Shown here piece by piece: positions 1 through 10,858 of a stretch of DNA of 64,000 nucleotides. Within the stretch, counting starts at the first letter, position 1; the number at the start of each line of letters is the position of its first letter. The DNA comes from Dysidea avara. Its lineage: Eukaryota > Porifera > Demospongiae > Dictyoceratida > Dysideidae. Below the pieces are notes generated by a model that saw only the letters and a program-made list of their open reading frames with translations, searched no databases and was not told the origin of the DNA. The stretch is taken from positions 18,901,863 to 18,965,862 of the forward strand of contig NC_089280.1 of the NCBI RefSeq assembly GCF_963678975.1, given 5' to 3'. The position numbers were made by a program, and so were the translations under genes.

Positions 1-475
1 CATTAAAAGTTGATCACTCACAAGGTCCTTGTGCAAAGAGCCGTATCAGTTACGTTATATACCAAAGGTGCTAACAAACAGGTATGGACATGCAAAATCT
101 ATGTCTAAGTAAAATGAATAATGCTATAATGATTTTAGGTATACAAGTGCTTGCAACCATTAATGATTTGCCTGTCCCACAAGCGGATCATTGCATTGAT
201 CAACCTCCTTCATAATGCCAAGGTTTTGCTTTTGGCAGACGATTTATAGAGGTAGGTTTCATGTACATATATATGTATAGCATCTAAATGAGACACCTAT
301 GTAACTGAGAACAGGCACTGTATTTAACCATTCAATTGACATGACCTTGCGGACGTCTATGGAGCTGTATTTTAATTTATAAGACAACACATCCTCCATA
401 AAGCAGTTTGTCAACATTGTAGAGTCTGTTATACAGAGTTTCTATAACTTATGAATGCTGTTTAATTGTATTCAT
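1..475. other. No gene recognised (left flank)
   Basis: I see no open frame with family resemblance and no tandem repeat here. The last eight bases (468-475, GTATTCAT) are the left target-site duplication of the adjoining hAT element. Confidence 0.5.
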
Positions 476-689
476 TAGGGCTGCAACAAATATTTGCTCC
501 ATTCAGACATTTGCTAAGGATCAAGTATCCGGATACCTAAACTGGTGCTCAAAGATTCGTTTATTATAGTCATGTACATATTATGTAAATGGCAACCAAT
601 AACAAGAAGTGCACAAGCAAGGTGTGAATGAGTATGCTAAAGAGCTTTCAAGTGAGGTGATAGAGTTTAAGAGGAATCATTGTGCAAAC

Positions 690-3600
690 TATATATGAAA
701 TGCTAAGAGCAGCTATGGGCTTTCTTTGAACTCACTGATGTTGTTGAGAAAGTAAAGAAGTTCAAAGAAAGCAATGTGCAAAACATGTGATGGAGTGACC
801 TTGGCTCATTCGGGTGGGACGAGTAAGTGAAGCAAATTTCCAAGGTAAAGGAAGATAAAAAGGATGACAATATGCATACACAACTATCGCTTCCAGTTAT
901 AAAGGTGGATAAGTTCAATTGTGGGAGTGGTTTGTGAAATCTCACTCCCTTCTTTCCTTGCGTCCTCTTTTTGTGGAGCAGTCTGGTGGCCGTCAGGAAG
1001 GGCTTGATTAAGTTCTCGCTGGATTTGTCCCGGTTTGTTCCACTGTTGCGATATTGCCTGCCGGTGTGCAGGTATTGGAATAAAGTGATTTTGTAGTACC
1101 AATGTCTAACGGAGCTCTCAAGAGAACGATGGATGAGGCATCCTTGTCTCCAGACGTCAGTTAATCAAAAAAGCACCAAGGAGTTGGATCTCCTGAGAAT
1201 TCTGTCACTCAGACTCTCCCTTCACTATCAGATAAGCTAACTGCAGTAAACAAGATATCAGTAGATATATGTGGTCATTGTAATGAAACATGTGATGCTG
1301 ATGGTGTAAAGGGTGAAGCATTTCAATGTGATTTGTGTGAGGGTTGGTTTCATGCTTTGTGTGAGAACATTGGTAGTAAACGTTACAAATCATTTTCCTC
1401 CCTTGCAAAGTCAATACCAAATATTGCATACCACTGCAACTATAACAAGTGTTATGCACGAATGAAATGCATAGTTGCTGAATTTGTGAGATCATCAGTG
1501 AACGAATCGGCTAAAATTTCCAATGTAGTTGAAAACTTGCTTCAAAGGTTTGACAAGTCTCTTGTATCTACCCTGACAGCCCAAATTGGAAAGTCTATTG
1601 AAGATCTCAGTGTAAAGATAGAGAGTTTGCTTTCAAGTCAATCTGGTTTACAGATGGAAGTTGACCAAGTCTCAAAGTCCCTCAGGATCCCGTTGTTCTT
1701 GTTGGCGGCTCTATTGTGACAACTACTCCAGCCACAGCTTACACATCTGTGTTGAGTGCTACACAAAGTATTGTTGACGAATTAGCTGACAGGGAGAGAA
1801 GGAAAAAGAATGTTGTCATGTATGACTTACCAGAAGCTAAAGACAGAGTGGCTGACAAACTCTCTGTTTTTGTCTTGCTCAAAACTGTGTATGATCTTGA
1901 AACCCCAATTAATAGAGTTACACGTTTGGGAAGAAGGGTTGAAAACAAGCACAGACCTTTGTTAATCTGTTTTGAGTCTGCTGATGACAAGGCTAGTGTT
2001 GTTTCCCGTTCGTACTTATTATATCGTCATGATCAGTTTAAAAGAGTTTTTATAGTCCCAGATAGAACTGTACTTGAACGTGAAAAGCATCAACAATTGG
2101 TCATTCAACTCAGAGAAAGAAAAAGTCAAGGTGAAACTGGTTTAATAATTAGAAATGGTAGTATAATTACGAAATACCCACACACTGCTGGACAGTAACT
2201 GTAATTGTTTATCTGATTTTGTATATAATTATAATTAGTATAGCTAAGTACATAATGTATAATTTTTTATGGATGTACAGGCGCAAGCCTTTATCCTTAC
2301 AAATACAAATAAAGAATTGTTCCCCTGCTGGATCAAGCAAGAGAACTACACTTATAGCTGAATTCGTTGCGAGGGGTATGCAACCTATTTCAAGTGTAGA
2401 CGGCAGCAGTTTCTAGCAGTTATTGCAGTATAGGGAGCCTGGATACAAGCCTCCTTCACACCCATTGCTGACTACTACATGCCACAGTTTGTATTTGACA
2501 TTGAATATCAACAGCAAATGGGAACTAGAAAGTAAAGTCCTACAGACTAGGCATACAGGGGAAAACATCACAGAGGCACTTCGCACTGCAGTAAAGAGTG
2601 AAAGATTCGTGAGAAGAAACTTACTGCAATTGTTCATGACAATGTCAGCAACATGAATGTTGCCATCAAGAAGCTGGTTGGTGTGATGTTCCTTGTTTCG
2701 CCCACACACTGCAATTAGCCATAAATAACGACATTAGCAGTGTAATGAGCAGGTTGGCATCCATTGCACGGAAATTGGTTGGCCATTTCACTAGCTATGA
2801 CAGTCTTGAAGGAGAAGCAAAAGTAACTGAATGTCCGTGAACATAATCATATTCAGAATGTTGCAACCAGGTGGAACTCCACTTATTTCATGTTTGAAAG
2901 ACTGTTGGAGCAATGCTGGGAAATTTATGCTGTTCTGCATGATGACCAAGGGACACAAGGGCAGTACAAACACTTATACTTAACTTAAAAGACCAGTGGA
3001 AACTATTTGAAAAACTGGCCATAGCTCTAAAGCTCTTCAAGTTGCCACTACTGTAATATGTGAAGCGGAGATAGTATTGGTGTTACTGATGTACCCACTA
3101 CCCAGCGATTCATGGTTTGTTAACTTGTTTCTACACCTGATGATCTTCCTGCAGTTAAGGCATTTAAACAGAATGTCACACAGGAGAATTCGTCGAGATT
3201 CACACCAAGAGAATCCAGAGATCGTTGACAGACCAGCTTTGATAGCAGCAGCGACTGATCCACATTAATTTTTTTTTGCCAGATTCACTGCGTTCACAGG
3301 TTTATTTAGTTGTTAAAGAGAAAATCATAGAACTGTATCCAGAAACAGAGGAGCAGAATGCCATAGCAGATGATAACCAAGAAGCTAGCAAGGAAACAGC
3401 GATGGAATTTTTATTAGTGGAGTCACACATACAAAATGATCAACATGATGAGGAGCTTGAGTGGTACTTAAGGGAACAACCCCTGAAGGAAAAGAGAAGT
3501 GTCTACAATGGTGGTCTAGAAGTGGCCATAACTTCCCTCTATTATCGCAAATAGCCAAGTGTTGTCTTTGCATTCCAGCAACGTCAGTACCAGCTGAGGG

Positions 3601-3700
3601 AGCTTTTTTCCACAGCTGGTTTGTTCATCAATGAAAAGAGAAGCAGTGTGCTCCCACAAAACGTTGATATGCTTATTTTCTTAAGCAAAAACCTGTTAAA
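690..3700 (+). pseudogene. hAT (ZBED-type) transposase pseudogene
   Basis: Remnants of a hAT transposase are read on the plus strand in changing frames: a BED zinc-finger remnant before about 850, the central RNase H-like region from about 2320, and the C-terminal hAT dimerisation region to about 3690. Many in-frame stops and frameshifts, plus a 1.4 kb LINE insertion, show that it is dead. The family is called from the RWNST, LFSTAG and VARGMQP-type blocks. Confidence 0.7.
930..2313 (+). mobile_element. ORF1-only LINE (CR1/L2-like) fragment
   Basis: A LINE inserted in the hAT transposase. ORF1 opens at about 1101 and is broken by a TAA at 1161-1163 and a frameshift near 1716. Its product would have a PHD-like finger (C-x2-C near ICGHCNETC, then CDLCEGWFHALC), then a coiled region, then the RKKNVVMYDLPE block typical of LINE ORF1 proteins, ending at 2198. 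The 3' UTR ends in short A-rich repeats (ACAAATACAAATAAA) near 2300-2313. No reverse transcriptase lies between ORF1 and the 3' end, so ORF2 has been lost or this is a derivative lacking it. Confidence 0.7.
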
Positions 3701-3760
3701 ATATCTGGATATCCAGATAGTTAATACCAATATTAGTTGCAACCCTAGTATTTATATGAA

Positions 3761-4265
3761 ACTACGAAACAATTGGCAACAATGACAGTGGTCAGTGTGA
3801 AGATTCAGCTACCAAGTTCTCACTAAGCAGAACATCAGCACTTAGTAGAGAGGTGTCTGCTATTGCTAATAGTAGTGTTGCTGATGGTAGTATTTCAGAT
3901 GATAGTGGTGAATCACAAGTATCTGACCAGCTTTTGATATATCATACTATAGAAATGAATGAGTATTCATGCCCAGCTTTATCAGTGAACTAGACTTATC
4001 CTTTATTGCTCCTGTCTATAGTCCAGTGAGATCACCAATGATGAACATAGTTCCCCAGGACAACCTGTTACTACTGATCATGTAACTTGTGCAAATGAAG
4101 ACACAGTTGGACAACCAATACAAATGAAGGAGCCATGGCGGGGGATGGAATGGCAGTGCTTGGTCTGGTTTAAGATTACTCTAGACAATGTGGACAAGAA
4201 CTTCCATCCAAGCTTCCAGTGTATTCATCATCAAACAGTCATTACACTGTGTTCATATGTATGCA
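3761..4265 (+). pseudogene. Remnant of an uncharacterised, possibly transposon-associated protein
   Basis: Two short open stretches follow each other in the same direction. The first is serine-rich and ends at a TAG at 3991. The second (about 4126-4269) reads KEPWRGMEWQCLVWFKITL, then DNVDKNFHPSFQ and HHQTVITL. From memory this resembles a block repeated in uncharacterised multi-copy proteins of sponges and cnidarians, but I cannot name the family. Stops separate the parts, so it is degenerate. I do not assign a function. Confidence 0.3.
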
Positions 4266-4692
4266 GCTAAAGATTAGTTAGACTTTTCTCTTTTTTCTAA
4301 TGCTCCACCACAGAATGTACCATCACCCCTGAAGACATCTTACCAACTCTAAGTGACCTGTGTCTACAGTAATAAAAGAACACTTACGTTGGTAATCAGT
4401 AGCTTATATATGCAAACACAAAAGGACTGCTATTGTTTACGATACTCATACAGCAGATGGAGAAATTTGCAACACAGAAGAAAGATGTGCTACAGCACAT
4501 TTCATTTCTGTATAGTATAGAAATGTTATGAAATCTACTGTGGTATGAATATATGTACTGATCAGCTGGTTCTAATCCTAGTGTCAACGGAAAGTGAATT
4601 ACCATGTCATGAGTCGATCCCTCGCCTCAAAAGCTAGCGTCACCCTGCTTGACTCAGTGTCACAAGATCACGTGGTGCATTTATAAACATAA

Positions 4693-5870
4693 AATGGCAG
4701 CATGGCAGGATGAAGAAACCATCAAGTTGCTTGATTTACGGAGCAAAGAAAGTGTACAAGTATTACTGGAGGGTGCATAAGAATTCAACAAGTTTGTTGG
4801 GGATATGGCTGGACATGGTTACAATTGAACAGGCGGACAATGTTGTGAGCACATTAAGAAGTTAAAGAAGGATTTTACAAAGACAGTAATAATGTAAATT
4901 TTCCAATAAGTTGAACAGAATCCTTAGTGGACGGCCTTTGACCAAGCCTGCAGTTGTTATTGACTCAAATTCCTCAAGCATGAACACAAGCATCATCACA
5001 ATAGTAGGGGTGTGCGATAATGAAAATTATATTATTGCGATTTTGCACCTCATTATCACGATTATTACGATTATCACAGTACTTGACTACACACGTAAAT
5101 ACTAATTAGATACTGTAAATGTCTCTAATAAATTATCACTGTGTCACTCATTATGCAGTTGTGCTTGCTTTATAGCTATCTCTGGAAACCAGTATCATGA
5201 CCAAAAATATTATTTGTCAAAATTATACCTGGAATTTTCTCATTTCATGTTGACCACATGTAGTTTACAGAAGTATCCAGAAGTTTCCTATTATTACAAT
5301 GTGATAATGAAAAATTTTGCGATAGTAACGATAGTGACTTTTCACGATAATCAATTATTCATGATTATCAATTATTCACGATTATCACACAGCAATACAC
5401 AATAGAATCATTAGATAGTAGAGACGAACAAAGCAAAGGAATTAGTGAAGAGGGGAAAAGACCAGATAATTTGGATGATATGCCACCACTTGAGGGACAA
5501 ACTCCACGTGCTAACGGGAATAAACACAGAATGATGGCATAGAAGGGGAAACACGGTACACAGGAGGTGAGAGTAAAAAGAGAAAAGGCTGTTACGAGAG
5601 GAACAGTTGGAGAAAACAATGAATGGAATGATGGATAAGGTGCTCAAGACTCGATGTTCAAGATTCTGATGATAAGTTCATGGAGCAAGGAGCTGCAAAC
5701 TGAAAGGATGAAATTAGAAGAGAAAATGAAGGAAGTTGAGAATGAACGACACGAGGAAGACAGAGAATTTCTGGTCAGGTTATTTTTGATGATGTACCAT
5801 GAGTCACCCTACCAGTCATCTACCATGAATTATCCTCCTTCTGTGATGCATACTCCATTTGATATGTCCA
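4693..5870 (+). pseudogene. Myb/SANT-like DNA-binding protein pseudogene (Harbinger-associated type)
   Basis: From an ATG at 4693 the frame reads MAAWQDEETIKLLDLRSKES and LLEGA, then after stops CCEHIKKLKKDF. This is the trihelix/Myb-SANT-like pattern found in the second protein of PIF/Harbinger transposons. It continues with SGRPLTKPA near 4920. A hAT MITE (5005-5397) interrupts it. After the MITE come an acidic linker and a C-terminal coiled coil (KELQTERMKLEEKMKEVENE, about 5690-5750). Stops at the LLEGA position and near 5540 and 5635 show it is not functional. Confidence 0.6.
5005..5397. mobile_element. hAT MITE with perfect 8-bp target duplication
   Basis: The 393-bp element starts TAGGGGTGTGCGATAA and ends TTATCACACAGCAATA. 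It is flanked by identical 8-bp copies CACAATAG (4997-5004 and 5398-5405). It carries no coding capacity, being mostly ATTATCACGATTA-type repeats. It splits the Myb/SANT pseudogene, so it is younger than that gene's insertion. Confidence 0.85.
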
Positions 5871-6162
5871 TTACTTACATTACTCGTCACCAGACATACG
5901 TACTTTATTAACAGTCATCATTTCATTGGTTATTTTCAATATGTGTTGATATTTAAATGAGTATTGATTATTAGTCACTATCCCACTAGAGACCTGCAAA
6001 GAAGCTACAATAAGCCTGTGCAGAAACGTGTTACTAAAATGCAGAAAAAATCCCAGACTAGGTGGTGACTTGATCCACAGACAGCTTTCAATGCATACTA
6101 TCATTATCAGAAGCCCATCCATTTGCATATTGCACTGTTTGTGGGCTCTCGTTTTAACAGTA

Positions 6163-6368
6163 CAGTGGGACTTCTATTACCTGAATACCTGTGTGCCAGT
6201 TCAATCACAAAAGTGTTCAGATAAGTGAATTAGTTCGGATAAATGAAGCCCATTCATTTATATACAGAGGTTTATTCAACTACCCTAATAAAACATACAC
6301 CTGCAGACAAAATGCTCTAATAGAACAGTCAATGCTAATCAAGGGTTCGGATAATCGAGGTCCTACTG
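6163..6368. mobile_element. Tigger/pogo-like MITE (TA target)
   Basis: The 206-bp element has inverted ends: CAGTGGGACTTCTATTA on the left, and on the right the reverse complement of CAGTAGGACCTCGATTA. TA lies on both sides (6161-6162, 6369-6370). This fits pogo/Tigger-type Tc1-mariner ends. There is no coding sequence. Confidence 0.7.
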
Positions 6369-6409
6369 TACTTACCTTACGAATAATATTCTACCAGAGC
6401 ATTTCAAAT

Positions 6410-6560
6410 AGCCTGTGCGCCATCACTTGGAACAGCTGACGTTCCTGTTGAGGGTGGCTGCTCTAAATTATTGTCATCCGATTCTCATTCTGTTATGTTG
6501 TGTAGAATGCAACATGCTGTAATACCATTAGGAGTGTTTTCAGTCTTCATATCATCATTA
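6410..6560 (-). pseudogene. Possible Harbinger (DDE_Tnp_4) nuclease C-terminal remnant
   Basis: The minus strand reads NGITACCILHNI followed by TE, a stop and an acidic tail. The block resembles the ACCVLHNICE-type C-terminus of PIF/Harbinger nucleases. It lies next to the Myb/SANT-like pseudogene, and Harbinger elements carry both proteins. Only one short block supports it. Confidence 0.35.
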
Positions 6561-6890
6561 CTTTTACTCAGTTGTCAATGGTAAAAAAACATCTCTTCTA
6601 GATAGTAATGCAGAAGTTGCTTTGGGTTTGAAGTTTGTTTTCCCCATCTTTTCTGCTTACTTTCTCTGGAGCATCCCCCAATTGTATTTGCTCATTCCCA
6701 AGGCCTAGCAGAACTTTTCTATTGTAGAGTCCTCAAACTTTTTGGAGCAGGCACTTGTAATTTCCAGTCTATAAGTACTGTGCAGAGAAATAGGGTCTGG
6801 CAATGCGAGACTAACGTAGTGGGTGTATGTACTCAGCACTGTGTATGTTTTCTATGTGTGAAGAGCTGAACAAGTAGGTATACATGGTAC

Positions 6891-9800
6891 CTGTATTTTG
6901 TGGTCTCGGTTGGCCAAATCTTTTTGTAACAATAGCAGCTGCTCATTGCCCCTGTCAGAGTTGGCAAGTTGGACTTGCAGGGTAGCAACCTCATTCTTCC
7001 CCTCAGCCACCACACGTGCCATCTGTTCATTCTCCAACTTCAGCTTACCAACTTCAGCATTAGAGGCTGCCAACTGACCAGCAGTATTAGCCAACTCGGC
7101 CCTCAGTCCCTGGAAAAATGTAGTACATTTTAATATACATGTTCTTATAGCAGTAGATATTCTCTAACACCAAAGCAATTGATATACACTGTATGTTCTA
7201 TTAAGGTACGTAGTTAGATAACACAATACACATGTACACACACGCACACACATACACACGCACGCACGCATACACACACTTAGGTACAGTGGCTTTAGCA
7301 TTTCTCCCAATTTTTGTATGAAAGGCATAGTATTATTACACATGTGTGTGTGCGCGCGCGCGCACGCGCACGCACATGCATGCAATCACTGAGAGCCAAA
7401 TAACCTGTGCTACAACCCTGCAAAAGAAAATCACAGTGTATACAGCATCCTGAGGCCCAATTTTGGAAAGTTGTATATGAGTATGCAGCCACTCGCTTGA
7501 ATTGCATGAAGTGCTGAAACCGCTGTACATACACAAACTACATATTTACATACAGCGATTTCCTTTTCTTTGCCACCACAGTTAGAATGGAGATCATTGC
7601 ATTTTCTATACAAACATAAACAGCTTACTGTTCTAATTGTTTCATTACTATCAGTACTAAACATACCTCTGCAGTGCATCCAACTCATTTGCCTATGCAC
7701 AACACATACAAATATATATCATATACTATACATACAGAACAATGATACCTTCTTTGATAATTCTCTCTGAGCAGCTAAATTTTGCTCTGCTTCGTTTTCT
7801 TTAGCACCCTCAAGCTCATTCTAAACATAACACAAAAGAATGACTAACAACTAGAGGTGCGACAATACGTATGTGACCACTGTCACTGATACAATACACA
7901 AAATGTAAACAGGGCACAGGTGTGTACACTGCTTACCAATCTGTCCTCTGCTTCTTCAAGTTGCTGTCTTAGTGAAGTTATGGTTGAGTCTCTGTCCTCC
8001 AGTACTTGTCTTAGAGTATCAGTGTCACCAGCTTTATCCAGAGCATTCTGCATCTATAAACCACAACCACACGTATGTGTTACTCTATGAATCATAGTAC
8101 CAGTATTACATGGTCTCAGCAGTGTAATATAATCTTTATTTGTACAATAATCTGTGGTTGTGTAGTTTTGACTGTAGAAGTTTTACTACCTACAATCTAT
8201 AGTCTGGGTGTAAATGAAAATTGTAAACACACATGTTATTCTAGTATCCTGTATCTTCCCATACTACATACATGTAGTACATTTCATACCATAGTGAAAC
8301 CTCTCTAATCTGACACTGTTTGCTGCACAAGTAAGATTTGCACTAGATTAGATAATTCAACATCCTTATCAATTGGACACAAATTTTCTACCACAAACGA
8401 GTGTCAGACTACAGAGATTTCAGTATACAACTCACTGCAGTTACATGGTCATCATGTTGGTGAGTCATTGTATCAATTGCTGCCCTAGAGTAGACATGAT
8501 AACACATGGACAACTGTACACGAGACAATCTATGTTACTTTGCTCTAACAAGTAGCTGCTCTTTCTCCTTAACTTCCTCCCGCAGTTCATCCATTTGTAC
8601 TTGAAGATCAACATTCTATAGAAGACTTTTGTTAAATAGCCTTTAATTCTTTTTTATTTATCAATACATCACTGCTATTTAAGTTTGTATTTTAGTGTTT
8701 TAATACCTTGCTCAATGGTGTGTTTGTACAGTAGTATAGGGTTTGTAAATTTTCTGTGAGCAAATTTCGAGGATACCCCCAGCATTTGTACATCTCACTT
8801 AGAGGCAACTAATTTCATCACATATGATTCCATGAAACTCACGTTTGCTTCATGGTACAGAAACGAAACAAAGACATTCTTATTCTCCATGAATAGGCAA
8901 ATCCATTGGTATATTAGATATGTTAATTTGAGTTTCCTTCACTGTTTATTGAATCAAACTATTTATGTAGCACATGTTTTTACCCAGTGGTATTTATCTA
9001 AATTATTATGCAAACAAGTCTCACATATCATTGTTGTGATGTGTAAGCCATTTCCTGGTACAGTACCAATCTTGGTCACACATTTCGTATGTGGTTACAA
9101 TATGTAAACCTTTTCTTGGTACCAATCATTCTTCTCTTACAAGATACAAATGACATTTACCACATGATTAATTGTTTCCACATTAAATATTAAGTGTTAA
9201 ATAGCAGAGGCACTCAACCAGTATATGTGACAAGTTAGTTATTAGTGACATCAAACAGACTGCAATCAACACCTCAGTTACAATATAAGCACTCTATAAT
9301 CTAATTGCAGTCAGAGTTGGAGCTAACTACTTACTTTTGTAACTAAATTACATAATGGTTAGGCGGATTTGCTGTGATAGGATTTTGGCGAAAAAGCTTG
9401 GTGAATTTATATAGATTAGTATTGGACAAAAGATTTGATGGAGTTTAGTTTGGCAAAACACCGCTTGCTTGCATAATTTACCAAACTATTTGATCCTGCT
9501 ATTAGAGCTGTGTGATAATAATAAAACCTAAGTGACAACCATTTTATCTCGATAATATAAGCATCTTGTAAACACAGTTTTAGATATTTGTTGATACATA
9601 GTCAAGTAGTGTTTGTTAAGTCAGAAAGTTTAGTACTTCCCCAACTAGTTTGACACCTTTCCACAAGTTTTCTATCTGACTGTGGTTGATTTACAATAGA
9701 TTATGAAGATTTACTATTATCTTGATAAGTAAATTCACTATCATATTTACGATAGGTGATTTAGGTATCTAGATAATCTTTTTATATCTCCCAGCTCTAC

Positions 9801-10858
9801 TTGCAATATAATACATTACTTCTAAAGTAACTAGTAATATAACTAGTTACATCTCTTGTAACTAGTAACTTGCAACTAGGAGTACCTATCTAGAAAGAAC
9901 CTAAGTTACAACAGTAACTAGTAGTCATGCTTTGTAAGCAATAAAACTTGTCAAGTTTTGCACCATACATACTACAGACATATTAAGTAGTACACAATCT
10001 GTGAACTGGACATATGGCTATCTGTGAATCATACATCACAAAATCAGTTGCCTCTACAGTGAGACGTACATAAGAGGTACAAATGCTGGGGATATCACTA
10101 GACCCTTTTCAAGATAAAAGAAATTTGCTCACAGAAAATTTACAAAAGTGCTTGCATAAACAATGTCATGTACTAACAGTCTGTTTCAATGGTGGACTTA
10201 TTTCATACTAGGCCAAGCATAAAACAAGGTACTACAACTCAGTCCCTATGGCACCATAACAAAGCAGTAAATCTACAGTATACCACATATTTACTGTCCT
10301 TTTACATCAGAGTTTGATACAAAATAAAATGTCTGGCTACACGAATCTAACTGTACCAAAACCCACGCACGTTAACACTGAACCAATCTGTCCATAGTGG
10401 GTATGATGCTGCCTTGGAATACTTCCATTTAGGACATCGCATTTTGAAACTACTTATTTGGACAATGTTAAAACAATATCAACTGGACAATACTTATAGT
10501 ACAAAATTCCTACCATTTTCCATCCTTGGTTGTCATCACCCCATTGCTTTTGTAACGCCTCTTGCATGTGGTAAATTCGTAACTTCAACCCAAAATTTTC
10601 CTTTTTCAGTTCTTGTAGTTGCTATGGAACCACAAAAATAGAAGACATGAACTCCCATCACAAATATTTTAAAGATATTTACCGTTTCTTGGTCTTTCAT
10701 TGTTCGTCTGTGGTGTGGTGAAACACGACCAGAGTTATTCAAACTCGGCATAACCCCTTCATTCACATTCACTGAGTTAGAGAGGTTAGTAACATAAGGG
10801 TGCGTATACCTTGAGCGCTAAAAGTTGCGTCCCCAGTCAGAGTATTATCAAATGCCAT
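6891..10858 (-). CDS. CDK5RAP2/myomegalin/centrosomin-like CM1 protein, 5' exons
   Basis: Multi-exon gene read in one continuous frame. Exons on the minus strand are 10858-10810, 10771-10683, 10621-10514, 8615-8539, 8054-7937, 7820-7749, 7692-7667, 7417-7405 and 7109-6891, all with GT-AG introns. Together they give 257 residues. Residues about 39-70 contain the CM1 motif (RRTMKDQETQ, then LQELKKENFGLKLRIYHMQE), the gamma-tubulin-ring-complex activating motif of centrosomin, CDK5RAP2 and myomegalin. The rest is coiled coil (EKEQLLVRAK, LRQQLEEAEDRL, KLKLENEQMARVV). Start ATG is at 10858. The exon ending at 6891 has a donor, so more exons are expected, but I found none further left. The gene continues beyond the window or has been cut by the transposons. 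The 26-nt and 13-nt exons are inferred because they restore phase. Confidence 0.75.
7215..7385. repeat. (CA)n and alternating CG/TG tract
   Basis: An imperfect CA-rich microsatellite at 7215-7280, and at about 7341-7383 an alternating purine-pyrimidine run of TG, CG and CA dinucleotides. Both lie in an intron of the CM1 gene, the second just outside the 13-nt exon. Confidence 0.8.
8616..10513. other. 1.9 kb intron of the CM1 gene
   Basis: No further exon was found that keeps the frame. The intron contains the MITE at 9503-9799 and a stretch of TAACTAGT-rich simple sequence near 9830-9930. Confidence 0.5.
9503..9799. mobile_element. hAT MITE, copy 1
   Basis: The 297-bp element begins TAGAGCTGTGTGATAATA and ends TATCTCCCAGCTCTA. 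The 8-bp flanks match at 6 of 8 positions (CCTGCTAT / CTTGCAAT). Its interior (TTGACACCTTTCCACAAGTT onward to TTACGATAGGTGATTTAGGT) recurs at 36059-36290, so this is a family. Confidence 0.7.

Larger units (their letters stand above)
476..3747 (+). mobile_element. Decayed hAT DNA transposon with nested LINE
   Basis: The ends are inverted and match: left TAGGGCTGCAAC, right GTTGCAACCCTA. The element is flanked by near-identical 8-bp duplications, GTATTCAT at 468-475 and GTATTTAT at 3748-3755, as expected for hAT. Inside are broken pieces of a BED-finger hAT transposase. A finger-like stretch (CKTCDGVTLAHSGGTSK) lies near 780-840. Further transposase pieces resume at about 2320 (FVARGMQPISSVDG, then NVATRWNSTYFMF near 2850). 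A C-terminal dimerisation block (LFSTAGLFINEKRSS) lies near 3605-3690. Several stops and frameshifts interrupt it. The middle (about 930-2313) is a later LINE insertion. Confidence 0.85.

Noticed and set aside
7164-7536. Cys/His-rich open frames over the CA/CG microsatellite
   Set aside because: Produced by translating dinucleotide repeats; no splice or family support.
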